Below the pieces are notes generated by a model, which was not told where the DNA came from, searched no databases, and saw only the letters and a program-made list of their open reading frames with translations. The position numbers and the translations under genes were made by a program. Below are positions 17,620 to 28,124 of a DNA stretch of 57,939 nucleotides, piece by piece (position 1 is the stretch's first letter; each line of letters starts with the position of its first letter). Where the stretch lies: contig DUVX01000154.1 of the NCBI GenBank assembly GCA_012840855.1, forward strand, positions 1 to 57,939, written 5' to 3'. This DNA is from Bacillota bacterium (GTDB taxonomy: Bacteria; Bacillota; Dethiobacteria; DTU022).

Positions 17620-19587
17620 ATGTCCAAAGAGAAAAAAAAGGTAGACAACAAGAGAACAGTGGATCCGGCTGCTCTGGAAGTCCTGGACCGGAACGACGGC
17701 CAGATTGAGACCGTCTATGATCGCTACGTCCAGATGCAGCCCCAGTGTAACTTTGGCCGTACCGGAATCTGCTGCCGGATCTGTCTACAAGGCCCCTGCC
17801 GCATCACCAGAAAAGCTTCCAAGGGCATCTGCGGTGCTCACGGTTATACTATTGTCGCCCGTAACCTCATCCGCGCGATCAACGGCGGCGCCGGTGCTCA
17901 CGCCGACCACGGCCGACACCTTATCTATACCGTCACCGAGATGCTGGAGGGAAAGGCGCCGGACTACAAGGTTGAAGATCCCGAGAAGCTGCGCCGCGTA
18001 GCCCGGATGATCGGCCTCTCCGTGGAAGGTAAAGAGGAACGCGATCTGCTGAAGGAAGTCCTCGACGCTGCGATCAGCGATTTTACCAAGCTTAACGATG
18101 AGCCGCTACGTTGGCTCGAGGGGACGATTACCGAGGGGCGGATGAAAAAATTCGCCGATTGCAATATCCATCCGCGCAGTGTCCATACCGCCATCTCCGA
18201 GACCATGGGTCAGACCCATATGGGGGTGGACTCCGATCCCGTCAACCTGGTCTTCCAGGGGTTGAAGACCTCCCTGGCTGACTTTGCGGCGGAGCATATC
18301 GCTACCGATCTTTCGGATATCCTTTTCGGTACGCCCAAGCCGGTTACCTCGGAGGCAAATTTTGGGGTAATCGATCCTGAGATGGTCAACATCGCCCTGC
18401 ACGGGCATAACCCGCTGCTGAGCGAGATGATTGTGCGGGCGGCTCGCGAGATGAAGGCGGAGGCGGAAGCAGTGGGCGCGAAGGGCGTTAAATGCATGGG
18501 GATCTGCTGCACCGGCAACGAGGTGCTCATGCGCCAGGGCGTTCCCCTGCTCACCAACTTCCTCTCCCAGGAGCTACCGATCATGACCGGGGCCATCGAT
18601 GCCATGGTCGTTGATGTGCAGTGCATCATGCCTGGCATCAGGGCGGTGGCCGAGTGTTTCCATACGCGGATTATAACTACGATGTCGCATTCGAAGATCC
18701 CCGGCGCGCATCATGTGGAGTTCACCGAGGATCGGGCGGTGGAGAAGGCCCGTGAGATCATCCGCCTGGCCATCGAGGCCTACAAGGAAAGGCTGCCCGA
18801 TCGTATCGATGTTCCGAAGCTGAAAAACAAGGTTACTGCCGGTTTTAGTGTGGAGGCGGTGCTCGATCTTTTTGCTGCCGTCAATCCCGACAACCCCATC
18901 AAGGTGCTCACCGATGCCATCGACTCAGGGCAGCTGAGCGGGGTGGTGCTCCTGGCAGGATGTAACAACCTGCGCGTAATGCACGATCACAGCTGCGTGA
19001 CAGTGATCAAAGGGCTGGCGGCAAACAACGTGCTTATGGTGGCCACCGGTTGCATGGCCGGAACGGCGGCCAAGTTGAATCTGATGAACGCCGAGGCGGT
19101 GGAAGAGCATGCCGGCGAAGGTTTGAAGGCCTTTCTCCATATGTTAAACGAGGCCAATGCCGACAAGCTCAATGAGAAGCTGCCGCTCGTTTTCCATATG
19201 GGTTCTTGCGTGGACAATTCGCGCGCTTACGATCTGAATACGCTCATGGCTAACCAGTGGGGCGTGGATACGCCGAAGGTGCCGTATGTGGCTTCCGCTC
19301 CCGAAGCGATGAGCGAAAAGGCTGTCGCTATCGGCAGCTGGTGTGTCACCCTGGGGATGCCCACCCATGTGGGGGTGACGCCGGAGATTACCGGTAGCGC
19401 TCTCGTTGATGGTGTGGCCACCCAGATCGCTCATGACGTCTATGGAGGCTATTTTATCTGGGAAGAAGATCCCGACAAATCGGTTGATGTGATCATGGCC
19501 GCTCTCGATGAGCGCACCTGGAAGATGCGGGTGCACCGCCAGGCCCAGGAGAAGTACGGTACCGAAGCGATCTCCGCCGGGTGGTAA
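17620..19587 (+). CDS. acsA: Anaerobic Ni-CO dehydrogenase catalytic subunit (AcsA/CooS)
   Basis: 655-residue beta subunit that interconverts CO and CO2. The D-cluster cysteines are C43 and C51; the B-cluster starts with C52, C55, C60 and C70 (RICLQGPC, GICGAHG). C-cluster ligands are visible further on: the HxxH-type LHGHNPLL segment, CMGICCTGNE, AGCNNLR, GCMAGTAA and HMGSCVDNSRA. The length is typical. It is directly followed by acsB, so it is expected to form the alpha2beta2 CODH/ACS complex with CO moving through an internal tunnel. ATG start behind AAAGGAGG. Confidence 0.97.
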   Translation: MSKEKKKVDNKRTVDPAALEVLDRNDGQIETVYDRYVQMQPQCNFGRTGICCRICLQGPCRITRKASKGICGAHGYTIVARNLIRAINGGAGAHADHGRHLIYTVTEMLEGKAPDYKVEDPEKLRRVARMIGLSVEGKEERDLLKEVLDAAISDFTKLNDEPLRWLEGTITEGRMKKFADCNIHPRSVHTAISETMGQTHMGVDSDPVNLVFQGLKTSLADFAAEHIATDLSDILFGTPKPVTSEANFGVIDPEMVNIALHGHNPLLSEMIVRAAREMKAEAEAVGAKGVKCMGICCTGNEVLMRQGVPLLTNFLSQELPIMTGAIDAMVVDVQCIMPGIRAVAECFHTRIITTMSHSKIPGAHHVEFTEDRAVEKAREIIRLAIEAYKERLPDRIDVPKLKNKVTAGFSVEAVLDLFAAVNPDNPIKVLTDAIDSGQLSGVVLLAGCNNLRVMHDHSCVTVIKGLAANNVLMVATGCMAGTAAKLNLMNAEAVEEHAGEGLKAFLHMLNEANADKLNEKLPLVFHMGSCVDNSRAYDLNTLMANQWGVDTPKVPYVASAPEAMSEKAVAIGSWCVTLGMPTHVGVTPEITGSALVDGVATQIAHDVYGGYFIWEEDPDKSVDVIMAALDERTWKMRVHRQAQEKYGTEAISAGW

Positions 19588-19620
19588 GCCTATCTTGCGT
19601 AAAAAGGAGGAATGAAGAAA

Positions 19621-21849
19621 ATGACAGAAGAATCCAGCACCCTTGATGGTGTTTTAGCTCGAGAGTGGAAGGAATCTTTCGAGGAGATCTATGCAGGCGC
19701 TGTAGATGAAGAAAATCCACCAGTCAAGCTATTTGAGAAGGCCTACGAGGGCGCCGTTATCGCTACCAGCTACGCCGAGATCCTGCTCAATCAGGCGCTC
19801 CGCCGCTACGGCCCAGATCATCCGGTAGCCTACCCCGATACCGGTTACTACCTGCCGGTGATCCGCGCGCTGAGTGGTGAAGCGGTAAAGACACTCGGTG
19901 AGCTGCCGCCGATCCTGAACCGGATGCGCAATCAGGTTCGCGAAGAGCTTAATTTTTACAACGCCCGCCTCTGCGGTGAAGCGACCGCTTATGCCGCAGA
20001 GATTATCGAGGCGCTGCGCTATCTCGACGGAGCCAGGCCCCATGTGGAGCCCTGGACGGGATTTCTGGGCGACCCAGTGGTCCGCCGCTACGGTATTCTG
20101 CTGGTGGACTGGACCATTCCCGGACAGGCGGTTATTGTCGGCAAGGCCAAGTCTTCCGAGGCCCTGGGTGAGCTGATCACGAAGTTGCAGGGAATGGGCT
20201 TCATGATCTTTTTAGCCTATGAGGTGGTCGAGCAGGCCATCGAAGCGGGGATGAAGCTGGGGATCGACTTTATCGCTTTCCCCACCGGTAATTTTACCCA
20301 GGTGATCCATGCTGTCAACTACGCTCTCCGGGCCGGCATGGCTTTCGGCGGGATCCCGCCGGGAGAGCGCGAGAATACGCGCGATTACCAGCGGCGCCGG
20401 GTCCGCGCATTTGTGCTGCAGCTCGGCAAGTCGGATGAGGTCCAGGTGGCTGCCCAGTTCGCGGCGATCTTCCTCGGTTTTCCGGTGATCCTCGATCACG
20501 AGCTCCCGGAAGACGAACAGATCAAAAACTGGTATGTTTCCAATCCCAATTACGACGATATTATCCAGGTGGCCATGGAGATTCGCGGGATCAAGCTGAA
20601 GATCGTCGATATCCCCGTCCCCATCGTCGTGGGGCCGGCTTTCGAGGGCGAGGTCATCCGCCGCGGCGATATGCGTATCGAGTTTGGCGGCGGTCGTACG
20701 CCCTGTTTCGAGCTGGTGAATATGGTCGGCGAGCATGAGATCGAGGACGGCAAGATCGAGGTGATCGGCCCCGAGATTGATACTGTTGAGGAGGGCGGTT
20801 CCCTGCCGCTGGGCATCGTGACGAAGGTTTTTGGGCGGAAGATGCAGGAAGACTTTGAAGGGGTTCTCGAGCGGCGTTTCCACGATATCATCAACTACGG
20901 TGAGGGGATCTGGCATATGGCCCAGCGTGACACCGTGTGGATGCGCATCGGCAAGGGCGCTGCGGAGAAGGGCTTCAAGATTCATCACTTTGGCGAGCTC
21001 CTTGTTGCCAAGCTGAAGGATGAGTTTCCCTCCATCGTCGACCGGGTCCAGGTAACGCTCTATACCGATGAAGAGAAGGTCAACGAGCAGCTGGCCCGGG
21101 CCCGCGAATTCTACGCCGCCCGCGACGAGCGGCTTAAGGGGCTCACTGACGAGGCCGTCGATGTTTTCTACTCCTGCCTCCTTTGCCAGTCCTTTGCCCC
21201 GAACCACTGCTGTGTGGTGACCCCGGAGAGGCTGGGGCTCTGCGGCGCAGTGAGCTGGCTCGATTCGAAGGCCACTTACGAGATCGATCCCACCGGCCCC
21301 TGCCGCCCCATCGCCAAAGAGGGGCTGCTCGATGAGAAGAACGGCATCTGGGAATCGATCAACGAATATGTCTACCTGAATACAAACCGCACCATCGAAG
21401 AGTGCTCCATCTACAGCTTTATCGACCGGCCGATGACCTCATGCGGCTGTTTCGAGTGCATCATGGCGATCATGCCCGAAGCTAACGGGGTCATGATCAC
21501 CACCCGCGAGCACGGCGGTGAGACCCCCTGCGGGATGACTTTTTCCACCCTAGCCGGCACCGTAGGCGGGGGGATCCAGACACCCGGTTTCATGGGGCAC
21601 GGCCGCACCTATGTGCTGAGCCGTAAATTCATCCGCGCCGACGGCGGGCTGGGGCGCCTGGTCTGGGCCCCCAAAGAGCTGAAGGAGTTTCTTGGAGACG
21701 AGCTGCGCAAGCGCGCCGAAGAGGAGGGCCTGGGCGCCGATTTCGTCGACAAGATCGCCGATGAGAGTGTAGGGACCACCGCCGAGGAGATTTTACCCTT
21801 CCTCGAGGAGAAGGGCCACCCGGCCCTGACGATGGATCCGCTGATGTAG
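19621..21849 (+). CDS. acsB: Acetyl-CoA synthase (CODH/ACS alpha subunit) AcsB
   Basis: 742 residues. It joins a methyl group from the corrinoid protein, CO from AcsA and CoA into acetyl-CoA at the Ni-Ni-[4Fe-4S] A-cluster. All A-cluster ligands are present with the family spacing: C519, C522, C531, C541, and the Cys-Gly-Cys pair C608/C610. The large N-terminal domain contacting CODH is intact, so it is the bacterial long form and not the short archaeal CdhC. ATG 19621 is preferred: the SD AAGGAGG ends 10 bases before it but only 1 base before ATG 19612. A small hairpin (TGAAGC/GCTTCA, 21885-21900) lies in the gap to acsC. Confidence 0.97.
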   Translation: MTEESSTLDGVLAREWKESFEEIYAGAVDEENPPVKLFEKAYEGAVIATSYAEILLNQALRRYGPDHPVAYPDTGYYLPVIRALSGEAVKTLGELPPILNRMRNQVREELNFYNARLCGEATAYAAEIIEALRYLDGARPHVEPWTGFLGDPVVRRYGILLVDWTIPGQAVIVGKAKSSEALGELITKLQGMGFMIFLAYEVVEQAIEAGMKLGIDFIAFPTGNFTQVIHAVNYALRAGMAFGGIPPGERENTRDYQRRRVRAFVLQLGKSDEVQVAAQFAAIFLGFPVILDHELPEDEQIKNWYVSNPNYDDIIQVAMEIRGIKLKIVDIPVPIVVGPAFEGEVIRRGDMRIEFGGGRTPCFELVNMVGEHEIEDGKIEVIGPEIDTVEEGGSLPLGIVTKVFGRKMQEDFEGVLERRFHDIINYGEGIWHMAQRDTVWMRIGKGAAEKGFKIHHFGELLVAKLKDEFPSIVDRVQVTLYTDEEKVNEQLARAREFYAARDERLKGLTDEAVDVFYSCLLCQSFAPNHCCVVTPERLGLCGAVSWLDSKATYEIDPTGPCRPIAKEGLLDEKNGIWESINEYVYLNTNRTIEECSIYSFIDRPMTSCGCFECIMAIMPEANGVMITTREHGGETPCGMTFSTLAGTVGGGIQTPGFMGHGRTYVLSRKFIRADGGLGRLVWAPKELKEFLGDELRKRAEEEGLGADFVDKIADESVGTTAEEILPFLEEKGHPALTMDPLM

Positions 21850-21935
21850 GAGGTTTTGAGGATAAGCTCCGGTGGAGGAAACGATGAAGCCGGGGCTTCA
21901 CCTTCTAAGATATCCTTTGGAAAGGAGACGAGAGA

Positions 21936-23264
21936 ATGGGTTTAACCGGATTGGAGATTTTTAAACATTTACCGAAAACCAACTGTAAGGAATGCGGTTT
22001 TCCGACCTGCCTGGCTTTTGCCATGGCTCTGGCCAGCGGCAAAACATCCCTGGATCTCTGCCCCTACGTCACTGAGGAAGGGAAGGCGGCCTTAGAGTCG
22101 GCCTCAGCACCGCCGATCAAGCTCGTCAAGGTGGGTACGGGGGATCATCTGCTCGAGCTGGGCGATGAAACGGAGCTTTTCCGGCATGACAAGCGCTTCT
22201 TCCATCCCACCGGGGTGGCGGTGCTGATCAGCGATACGGGGGATGCCGCAGCGGAAGCAGCTGCTTTTGACGAGCTCGAGTTTGACCGCGTGGGGCTGCA
22301 CTATGTCACCGATGTCGTGGCGGTGCAATGCGATTCCGGGGACGGGGCCAAATACAAGGCAGCGGTGGAAGCGGTGGCCGGGAAAACAAAGAAGGCGATG
22401 ATCCTGATCTGCGAGGATCCGGGCCTTCTGGAGGGAGCGGTCGATGCCATCGCCGATCGCAAGCCGCTGCTCTATGCGGCTACGGCAGAGAATTACGAGA
22501 AGATGGTTGAGCTGGCCAAGGCGAAGGAATGCCCCCTGGCCGTCCGCGGGGAAGACCTGGAGAAGACCGCTGAACTGGTGGAAAAGATTGTTGCGTTGGG
22601 CTGCAAAGAGCTCGTTCTTGACAGCGGGGCTCGCGACACCAGCAGGGTTCTTGCCGATCTAACCCAGATGCGCCGCGGGGCGATCAAGAAATTCAGGCCC
22701 TTCGGTTATCCCACAATCACCTTTACGTCCAAAGAAGATCCCTTAGAGGAGATCGTCCAGGCGGGGGTTTACATCAGTAAATATGCCTCCATCGTTGTCT
22801 TGAAGACGGCAAAAAGGGAGCATCTGCTGCCGCTTCTATCCTGGCGCCAGAATCTCTACACCGATCCACAGAAACCGATCGCCGTGGAGCCCGGTCTCTA
22901 TGAGGTGGGAGAAGTCACCGCCGATTCTCCGGTTTACTGTACCACTAACTTCTCTCTGACCTATTTCATCGTGGAGGGGGAAGTGGAAAATTCCCGTATT
23001 CCCAGCTATATTCTCTCTGTGGATACGGGCGGGATCTCTGTGCTCACCGCTTACGCCGACAACAAGTTCAGCGGTGAAATTATCGCCAAGGCGATGAAGG
23101 AGGTCGGGCTGGAGGAGAAGGTTAACCATAAAAGTATCGTTCTCCCCGGTCATGTGGCCGTGCTACAGGGGACTCTGGAGGAAGAGTCTGGTGGCTGGAA
23201 GGTGCTGGTAGGGCCGCGGGAAGCCGCCGGTATTCCTAAATTCGCGAAAGAAAAATTTGTTTGA
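21936..23264 (+). CDS. acsC: Corrinoid iron-sulfur protein large subunit AcsC
   Basis: 442 residues. The N-terminal [4Fe-4S] motif has C17, C20, C25 and C42, the pattern of the CFeSP gamma subunit, followed by a TIM-barrel and a C-terminal cobamide-binding domain (ISVLTAYADNKFSGEIIAKA). With AcsD it carries the methyl group between AcsE and AcsB; the low-potential cluster reactivates oxidised cobalt. ATG start with GGAAAGGAGACGAG upstream. Confidence 0.96.
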   Translation: MGLTGLEIFKHLPKTNCKECGFPTCLAFAMALASGKTSLDLCPYVTEEGKAALESASAPPIKLVKVGTGDHLLELGDETELFRHDKRFFHPTGVAVLISDTGDAAAEAAAFDELEFDRVGLHYVTDVVAVQCDSGDGAKYKAAVEAVAGKTKKAMILICEDPGLLEGAVDAIADRKPLLYAATAENYEKMVELAKAKECPLAVRGEDLEKTAELVEKIVALGCKELVLDSGARDTSRVLADLTQMRRGAIKKFRPFGYPTITFTSKEDPLEEIVQAGVYISKYASIVVLKTAKREHLLPLLSWRQNLYTDPQKPIAVEPGLYEVGEVTADSPVYCTTNFSLTYFIVEGEVENSRIPSYILSVDTGGISVLTAYADNKFSGEIIAKAMKEVGLEEKVNHKSIVLPGHVAVLQGTLEEESGGWKVLVGPREAAGIPKFAKEKFV

Positions 23265-23304
23265 TAGCTGTTGACTCCTGAATTCCATAGAGAGGAGCGT
23301 TAAG

Positions 23305-24279
23305 ATGGCTTTAGAGATTCAAAAAGAAAGGTATAGAAGCAAAGTTGGCGAGGTTGTCCTGGGAGCAACTAAAGAGCAGGGCGGCACCCGCAGCCACACG
23401 GTCACTGTTGGCGGCGAGTCAGCGCTGCCCTTTTTGCATTTTGAAGGAGAGATGCCCCATCGTCCCGTCATCGCTCTGGAGATATCCGATATGGCTCCGG
23501 GGTGGCATCCCTGCTTCGATGAGTATTACGCAGATGTTTTTGAAAATACGGCGGCCTGGGCGAAAAAATGCGTTGATGAGTACGGCGCCGACCTCGTTCA
23601 GATCCGCCTGCAGAGCGCTGATCCCGATCTGAAGGATCGCTCTCCCGAAGAATGCGCCGCCACCGTCAAGGAGGTCCTCGCGGCGGTGGGCGTGCCGCTG
23701 ATCGTGGTGGGCTGCGGAAAGGCCGAAAAAGACAACCTGCTTTACCCAGCCGTAGCCGAGGCGGCGGCGGGCGAGAACCTGCTCCTCGGTGTGGCCGAGG
23801 TGGAGAACTACAAGGCGATCACCAGCGCCTGCATGGCGCATCAGCATAATGTGATCGCTCTTTCGCCCATCGATATCAATATCTGCAAGCAGTTAAATAT
23901 CCTGATCGCTGAGATGAGCATGGTCATGAACGGCCGGATCATCATCGACCCCTGCATGTCTGCTCTCGGATACGGCATCGAGTATACCTACTCGATCATG
24001 GAAAGGGCCCGCCTCGGTGCCCTTCAGGGAGACCGGATGCTCTCCATGCCGATGATCGGCAATGTGGGCTACGAGGTCTGGCGGGCCAAGGAAGCGAACA
24101 CTCCAGTGGAAGAAAACCCTGGCTGGGGCGAGCGGGCAGAGCGGGCCGTCCTCTGGGAAGCGACTACGGCGATGGCTTTTCTTCAGGCGGGCCTCGATAT
24201 CCTGGTGATGCGCCATCCGCGCGCTGCGGCGCTGGCCAGGCAAAATATTGATGAACTAATGCAGGATAACAGCTATTAG
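23305..24279 (+). CDS. acsD: Corrinoid iron-sulfur protein small subunit AcsD
   Basis: 324-residue TIM-barrel partner of AcsC. Segments include [34 protein letters not shown] and [21 protein letters not shown], all characteristic of the delta subunit. It lies 40 bases after acsC. No truncation or missing block was noticed. ATG start preceded by GAGAGGAG. Confidence 0.96.
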   Translation: MALEIQKERYRSKVGEVVLGATKEQGGTRSHTVTVGGESALPFLHFEGEMPHRPVIALEISDMAPGWHPCFDEYYADVFENTAAWAKKCVDEYGADLVQIRLQSADPDLKDRSPEECAATVKEVLAAVGVPLIVVGCGKAEKDNLLYPAVAEAAAGENLLLGVAEVENYKAITSACMAHQHNVIALSPIDINICKQLNILIAEMSMVMNGRIIIDPCMSALGYGIEYTYSIMERARLGALQGDRMLSMPMIGNVGYEVWRAKEANTPVEENPGWGERAERAVLWEATTAMAFLQAGLDILVMRHPRAAALARQNIDELMQDNSY

Positions 24280-24294
24280 CTGTCTAAATTATAA

Positions 24295-25101
<807 letters not shown>

Positions 25102-25235
25102 GACGTAACTCAGGTTGGAAGGGGCCGCCGGGAGGATCGCGGAGACGGCTTCTTCCAGCCTGATTGGAAGCGGCACCAGTGCACCCAGACGGATATAATG
25201 CAAAAGCAGCAAAGGAAGGGAAGGTGAGCCAAACC

Positions 25236-25916
25236 ATGATTATTGCAGAAAGGAAACCCCTGGAGGAGATCTTCGGGATGCTGGAACCGTACCGGCGGAT
25301 CGCTGTCCTCGGATGCGGCACCTGCGTCACCGTCTGTATGGCCGGGGGGCAGAAAGAGGCGGAGGAGCTGGCCGCGGCCATCTCTATCCACCGTAAAAAA
25401 GAGAAACAGGAGGTTAGTGTCGAAGCTTTCACCATCGAGCGGCAATGTGAATACGAGATGATCGATCAGGTGGCGGAGCGCCTGAAGGGTTTTGACGCTG
25501 TTCTTTCGCTGGCCTGCGGCGTAGGTGTACAGACCCTCGTGGAGCATATGCCGGAGCTGATCGTTTTGCCGGGGCTGAACACCAAATCGATGGGTTACCC
25601 CGAGCAGCAGGGTGTCTGGGTCGAACGCTGTCTCGGCTGCGGCGATTGCGTTCTTCACCTGACCCAGGGGATTTGCCCCATCACCCGCTGTGCGAAAAGC
25701 CTGCTGAACGGCCCCTGCGGCGGCTCTGCCGACGGAAAGTGCGAGATCAGCAAAGATGTCGACTGCGCCTGGCACCTGATCCACGACCGGCTCAAGAAGC
25801 TCGGCCGGCTTGACACGATGAAAGAGATTCAGCCGCCCAAAGACTGGTCTTCCTCTCACCATGGAGGCCCAAGAACTATAGTAAGGGAGGATGTCAGACT
25901 TGAAAGCGGGAAGTAA
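25236..25916 (+). CDS. metV: MetV, zinc/Fe-S partner of methylenetetrahydrofolate reductase
   Basis: 226 residues. The N-terminal half contains GCGTCVTVCMAGGQKEAEEL; the C-terminal half is rich in cysteines (CLGCGDC, GICPITRC, GPCGGSADGKC, DVDCAWHLIHDRL), the pattern of the MTHFR C-terminal domain proteins. In acetogens MetV forms a complex with MetF and is thought to pass electrons to its flavin. ATG 25236 is chosen, with GAAGGTG 9 bases upstream; GTG 25224 is an alternative. The 3' end overlaps metF. No hdrABC, mvhD or rnfC2 gene is linked, unlike in Moorella, so the electron donor is not apparent. Confidence 0.92.
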   Translation: MIIAERKPLEEIFGMLEPYRRIAVLGCGTCVTVCMAGGQKEAEELAAAISIHRKKEKQEVSVEAFTIERQCEYEMIDQVAERLKGFDAVLSLACGVGVQTLVEHMPELIVLPGLNTKSMGYPEQQGVWVERCLGCGDCVLHLTQGICPITRCAKSLLNGPCGGSADGKCEISKDVDCAWHLIHDRLKKLGRLDTMKEIQPPKDWSSSHHGGPRTIVREDVRLESGK

Positions 25917-26820
25917 TCTTGAAAAAGTAATCAATAGCGGACAATTTGCCGTAACCGGCGAACTGGGACCTCCCAAAAGCGCCGATGTGAGCGCGCTCAG
26001 GGAGCACGGCGAGGCGATGCGGAACTATGTCGACGCCTTCAATATCACTGACAACCAGACCGCTATCGTGCGCACCTCCAGCATCGGCGTGGCCGGCGTG
26101 TTGCTCCAGATGGGGCTGGAACCGGTGGTACAGATGACGGTGCGCGATCGCAACCGCATCGCCCTGCAGGGCGATCTTCTCGGTGCGGTAGCCTTAGGAG
26201 TTAAAAATGTGCTCTGCCTCTCCGGCGATCACCAGATGTTCGGCAATGAAGCGGCAGCCAAGGGAGTTTACGATATCGACTCCATGCAGCTGCTAAAAGC
26301 GTTTAAGGATATACGCGATGAAGGCAAGTTTATCGGTGGAGATGAGGTAGAGGCGCCGCTTTCTGTCTACCTGGGAGCTGTGGCCAACCCCTTTGCCGAT
26401 CCTTTCGAATACCGTGTGGACCGGCTGGAGAAAAAGATTGCTGCCGGGGCCAGTTTTATCCAGACCCAGTGTATCTTCGACCTGGAGCGTTTCAAGCGCT
26501 GGATGGAGATGGTCCGCGAGCGGGGGCTGCATAAAAAAGTGGCTATCCTCGGTGGGGTTACCCCGATCAAGTCACTCGGCGCGGCCCGCTATATGAAAAA
26601 CTTTGTCTCGGGGATCACCATTCCTGATGAGCTCATCGAGAGGCTCAAGGGTGCCGAGAAAAAGAAAGAAGAGGGGCTGAAGATAGCGATCGAGACGATC
26701 CAGCAGCTCCGGGAGATCGAGGGCGTCGCCGGTGTGCATATCATGGCCATCGCCTGGGAAGAGATGGTGCCCGAGATTGTTGAACGGGCCGGGCTCTATC
26801 CCCGCCCGAAGTTAGCTTAA
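25900..26820 (+). CDS. metF: 5,10-methylenetetrahydrofolate reductase MetF
   Basis: About 306-residue flavin TIM barrel reducing methylene-THF to methyl-THF, the last step of the methyl branch before AcsE. Seen: the early FAVTGELGPPKSAD glutamate, LQMTVRDRNRIALQGDLLGA, CLSGDHQ, GASFIQTQCIFD and GVTPIKS. TTG 25900 is preferred because GGGAGG ends 9 bases before it; ATG 25891 directly abuts that SD. The gene overlaps the end of metV by 17 bases, suggesting coupled translation and 1:1 complex assembly. It ends the Wood-Ljungdahl block. Confidence 0.93.
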   Translation: MKAGSNLEKVINSGQFAVTGELGPPKSADVSALREHGEAMRNYVDAFNITDNQTAIVRTSSIGVAGVLLQMGLEPVVQMTVRDRNRIALQGDLLGAVALGVKNVLCLSGDHQMFGNEAAAKGVYDIDSMQLLKAFKDIRDEGKFIGGDEVEAPLSVYLGAVANPFADPFEYRVDRLEKKIAAGASFIQTQCIFDLERFKRWMEMVRERGLHKKVAILGGVTPIKSLGAARYMKNFVSGITIPDELIERLKGAEKKKEEGLKIAIETIQQLREIEGVAGVHIMAIAWEEMVPEIVERAGLYPRPKLA

Positions 26821-26851
26821 AATAAAAACGGCATAGTTGAACGCAATTTTC

Positions 26852-26888
26852 AATAAAATAACAGGTATGCTGTGCCTGTTATTTTATT
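26852..26888. terminator. Perfect 14-bp inverted repeat between metF and the thiolase gene
   Basis: AATAAAATAACAGG (26852-26865) and its exact complement CCTGTTATTTTATT (26875-26888) with a 9-base loop. The right arm supplies a T-rich 3' flank, so it can act as a terminator for metF. It also ends only 22 bases before the thiolase start, so any read-through transcript would carry it as a 5' leader hairpin. Confidence 0.7.
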
Positions 26889-26910
26889 AAATAGGGGTGA
26901 GAAACAAGTT

Positions 26911-28092
26911 ATGGTGAAGGAAGATGTGGTTATCGTTAGCGCCAGGCGCACACCTGTGGGCGATTTCGGAGGTTCTTTCCGGACTGTTTCTTCCCTGGAG
27001 CTGGGCCGGATAGCGGTTGAGGCGGCTGTTCGCCAGGCCGGCCTGGCTCCCGAGCAGATCGATGAAGTTATTTTTGGCAATTGCAATCAGTATACCGATG
27101 AGCCCAACGTAGCCCGCTGCATCGCTCTTTCTGCAGGGATGCCGGTGGAGACAACGGGTTTCACTATTCAGCGGCAGTGTGCCTCGGGGATGCAGGCTAT
27201 CGTTTCGGGATACCAGGAGATCATCTTCGGTGACACCGAGATAGTTGTTGCCGGAGGGGTGGAGTCGATGAGCACGGCTCCCTATCTCCTCAAGGAGGCC
27301 CGCTGGGGGAAGCGGCTTCAGCATGGCGAGATGACCGATTCCCTCTGGGAGATGTTGATGGATCCGATCTATAAGGTGATGATGGGGGAGACAGCGGAGC
27401 GGTTGGCCGATAAATACGGCATTACCCGGGAAGCGCAGGATGAGATCGCTTATCGTAGCCATATCAACGCCATCGCTGCCATTGACGGAGGCCGTTTCAA
27501 AGAGGAGATCGTCCCGGTAACCGTTAAAGGGCGCAAGGGGGAGAAGGTTGTCGATACCGATGAACACCCCCGGAGAGATATCTCCCTGGAGGGCTTGGCG
27601 GGGCTGCGGCCAGCCTTCCGCAAGGATGGGACAGTGACGGCCGGCAATGCCTCGGGGCTTAATGACGGGGCAGCTGCAGTGGTACTGATGACCGCCCGCC
27701 GTGCTGCAGAACTGGGCTTGAAACCCCTGGGCAAAATTATCAACTACGCCTGGGCCGGCGTGGAGCCGGACCTGATGGGTTACGGTCCGGTCCCGGCGAT
27801 ACGGAGAGCGCTACAGAGAGCGGGGCTGACCCTGGAGCAGATGGAGCTGATCGAGCTGAACGAGGCTTTTGCGGCCCAGTATCTCGCCTGCGAACAGCTG
27901 CTGGAGCTGAACCGGGAGATCGTCAATGTTAATGGAAGCGGCATCGCCCTGGGCCATCCGGTGGGCTGTACCGGTGCCCGGATCGTGGTATCGCTGTTGT
28001 ACGAGATGGCGCGTCGCGGTTTAAAGATGGGGCTGGCCTCGCTCTGTGTGGGCGGGGGGATGGGGATGGCCCTGATCGTGGAAAGGCCTTGA
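26911..28092 (+). CDS. Acetyl-CoA C-acetyltransferase (thiolase)
   Basis: 393-residue thiolase. The nucleophilic cysteine lies in [10 protein letters not shown], with NEAFAAQ, the [10 protein letters not shown] block with the second cysteine and histidine, and C-terminal CVGGGMGMA. It condenses two acetyl-CoA to acetoacetyl-CoA or cleaves 3-ketoacyl-CoA. The start is ATG 26911, AGGGGTGA upstream; a longer frame to 26872 would run through the hairpin. It heads a thiolase-crotonase-dehydrogenase module. Direction (C4 synthesis versus beta-oxidation) is not decided by sequence; no butyryl-CoA dehydrogenase or etf genes are linked. Confidence 0.93.
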   Translation: MVKEDVVIVSARRTPVGDFGGSFRTVSSLELGRIAVEAAVRQAGLAPEQIDEVIFGNCNQYTDEPNVARCIALSAGMPVETTGFTIQRQCASGMQAIVSGYQEIIFGDTEIVVAGGVESMSTAPYLLKEARWGKRLQHGEMTDSLWEMLMDPIYKVMMGETAERLADKYGITREAQDEIAYRSHINAIAAIDGGRFKEEIVPVTVKGRKGEKVVDTDEHPRRDISLEGLAGLRPAFRKDGTVTAGNASGLNDGAAAVVLMTARRAAELGLKPLGKIINYAWAGVEPDLMGYGPVPAIRRALQRAGLTLEQMELIELNEAFAAQYLACEQLLELNREIVNVNGSGIALGHPVGCTGARIVVSLLYEMARRGLKMGLASLCVGGGMGMALIVERP

Positions 28093-28124
28093 GCAAGGCC
28101 GATCAAGCAAAGGAGGCTGGATCG

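Noticed and set aside
20212-21207. 331-residue open frame on the minus strand opposite acsB
   Set aside because: It is a shadow of acsB: the coding strand has full A-cluster homology, and the antisense product has no recognisable motif or SD.
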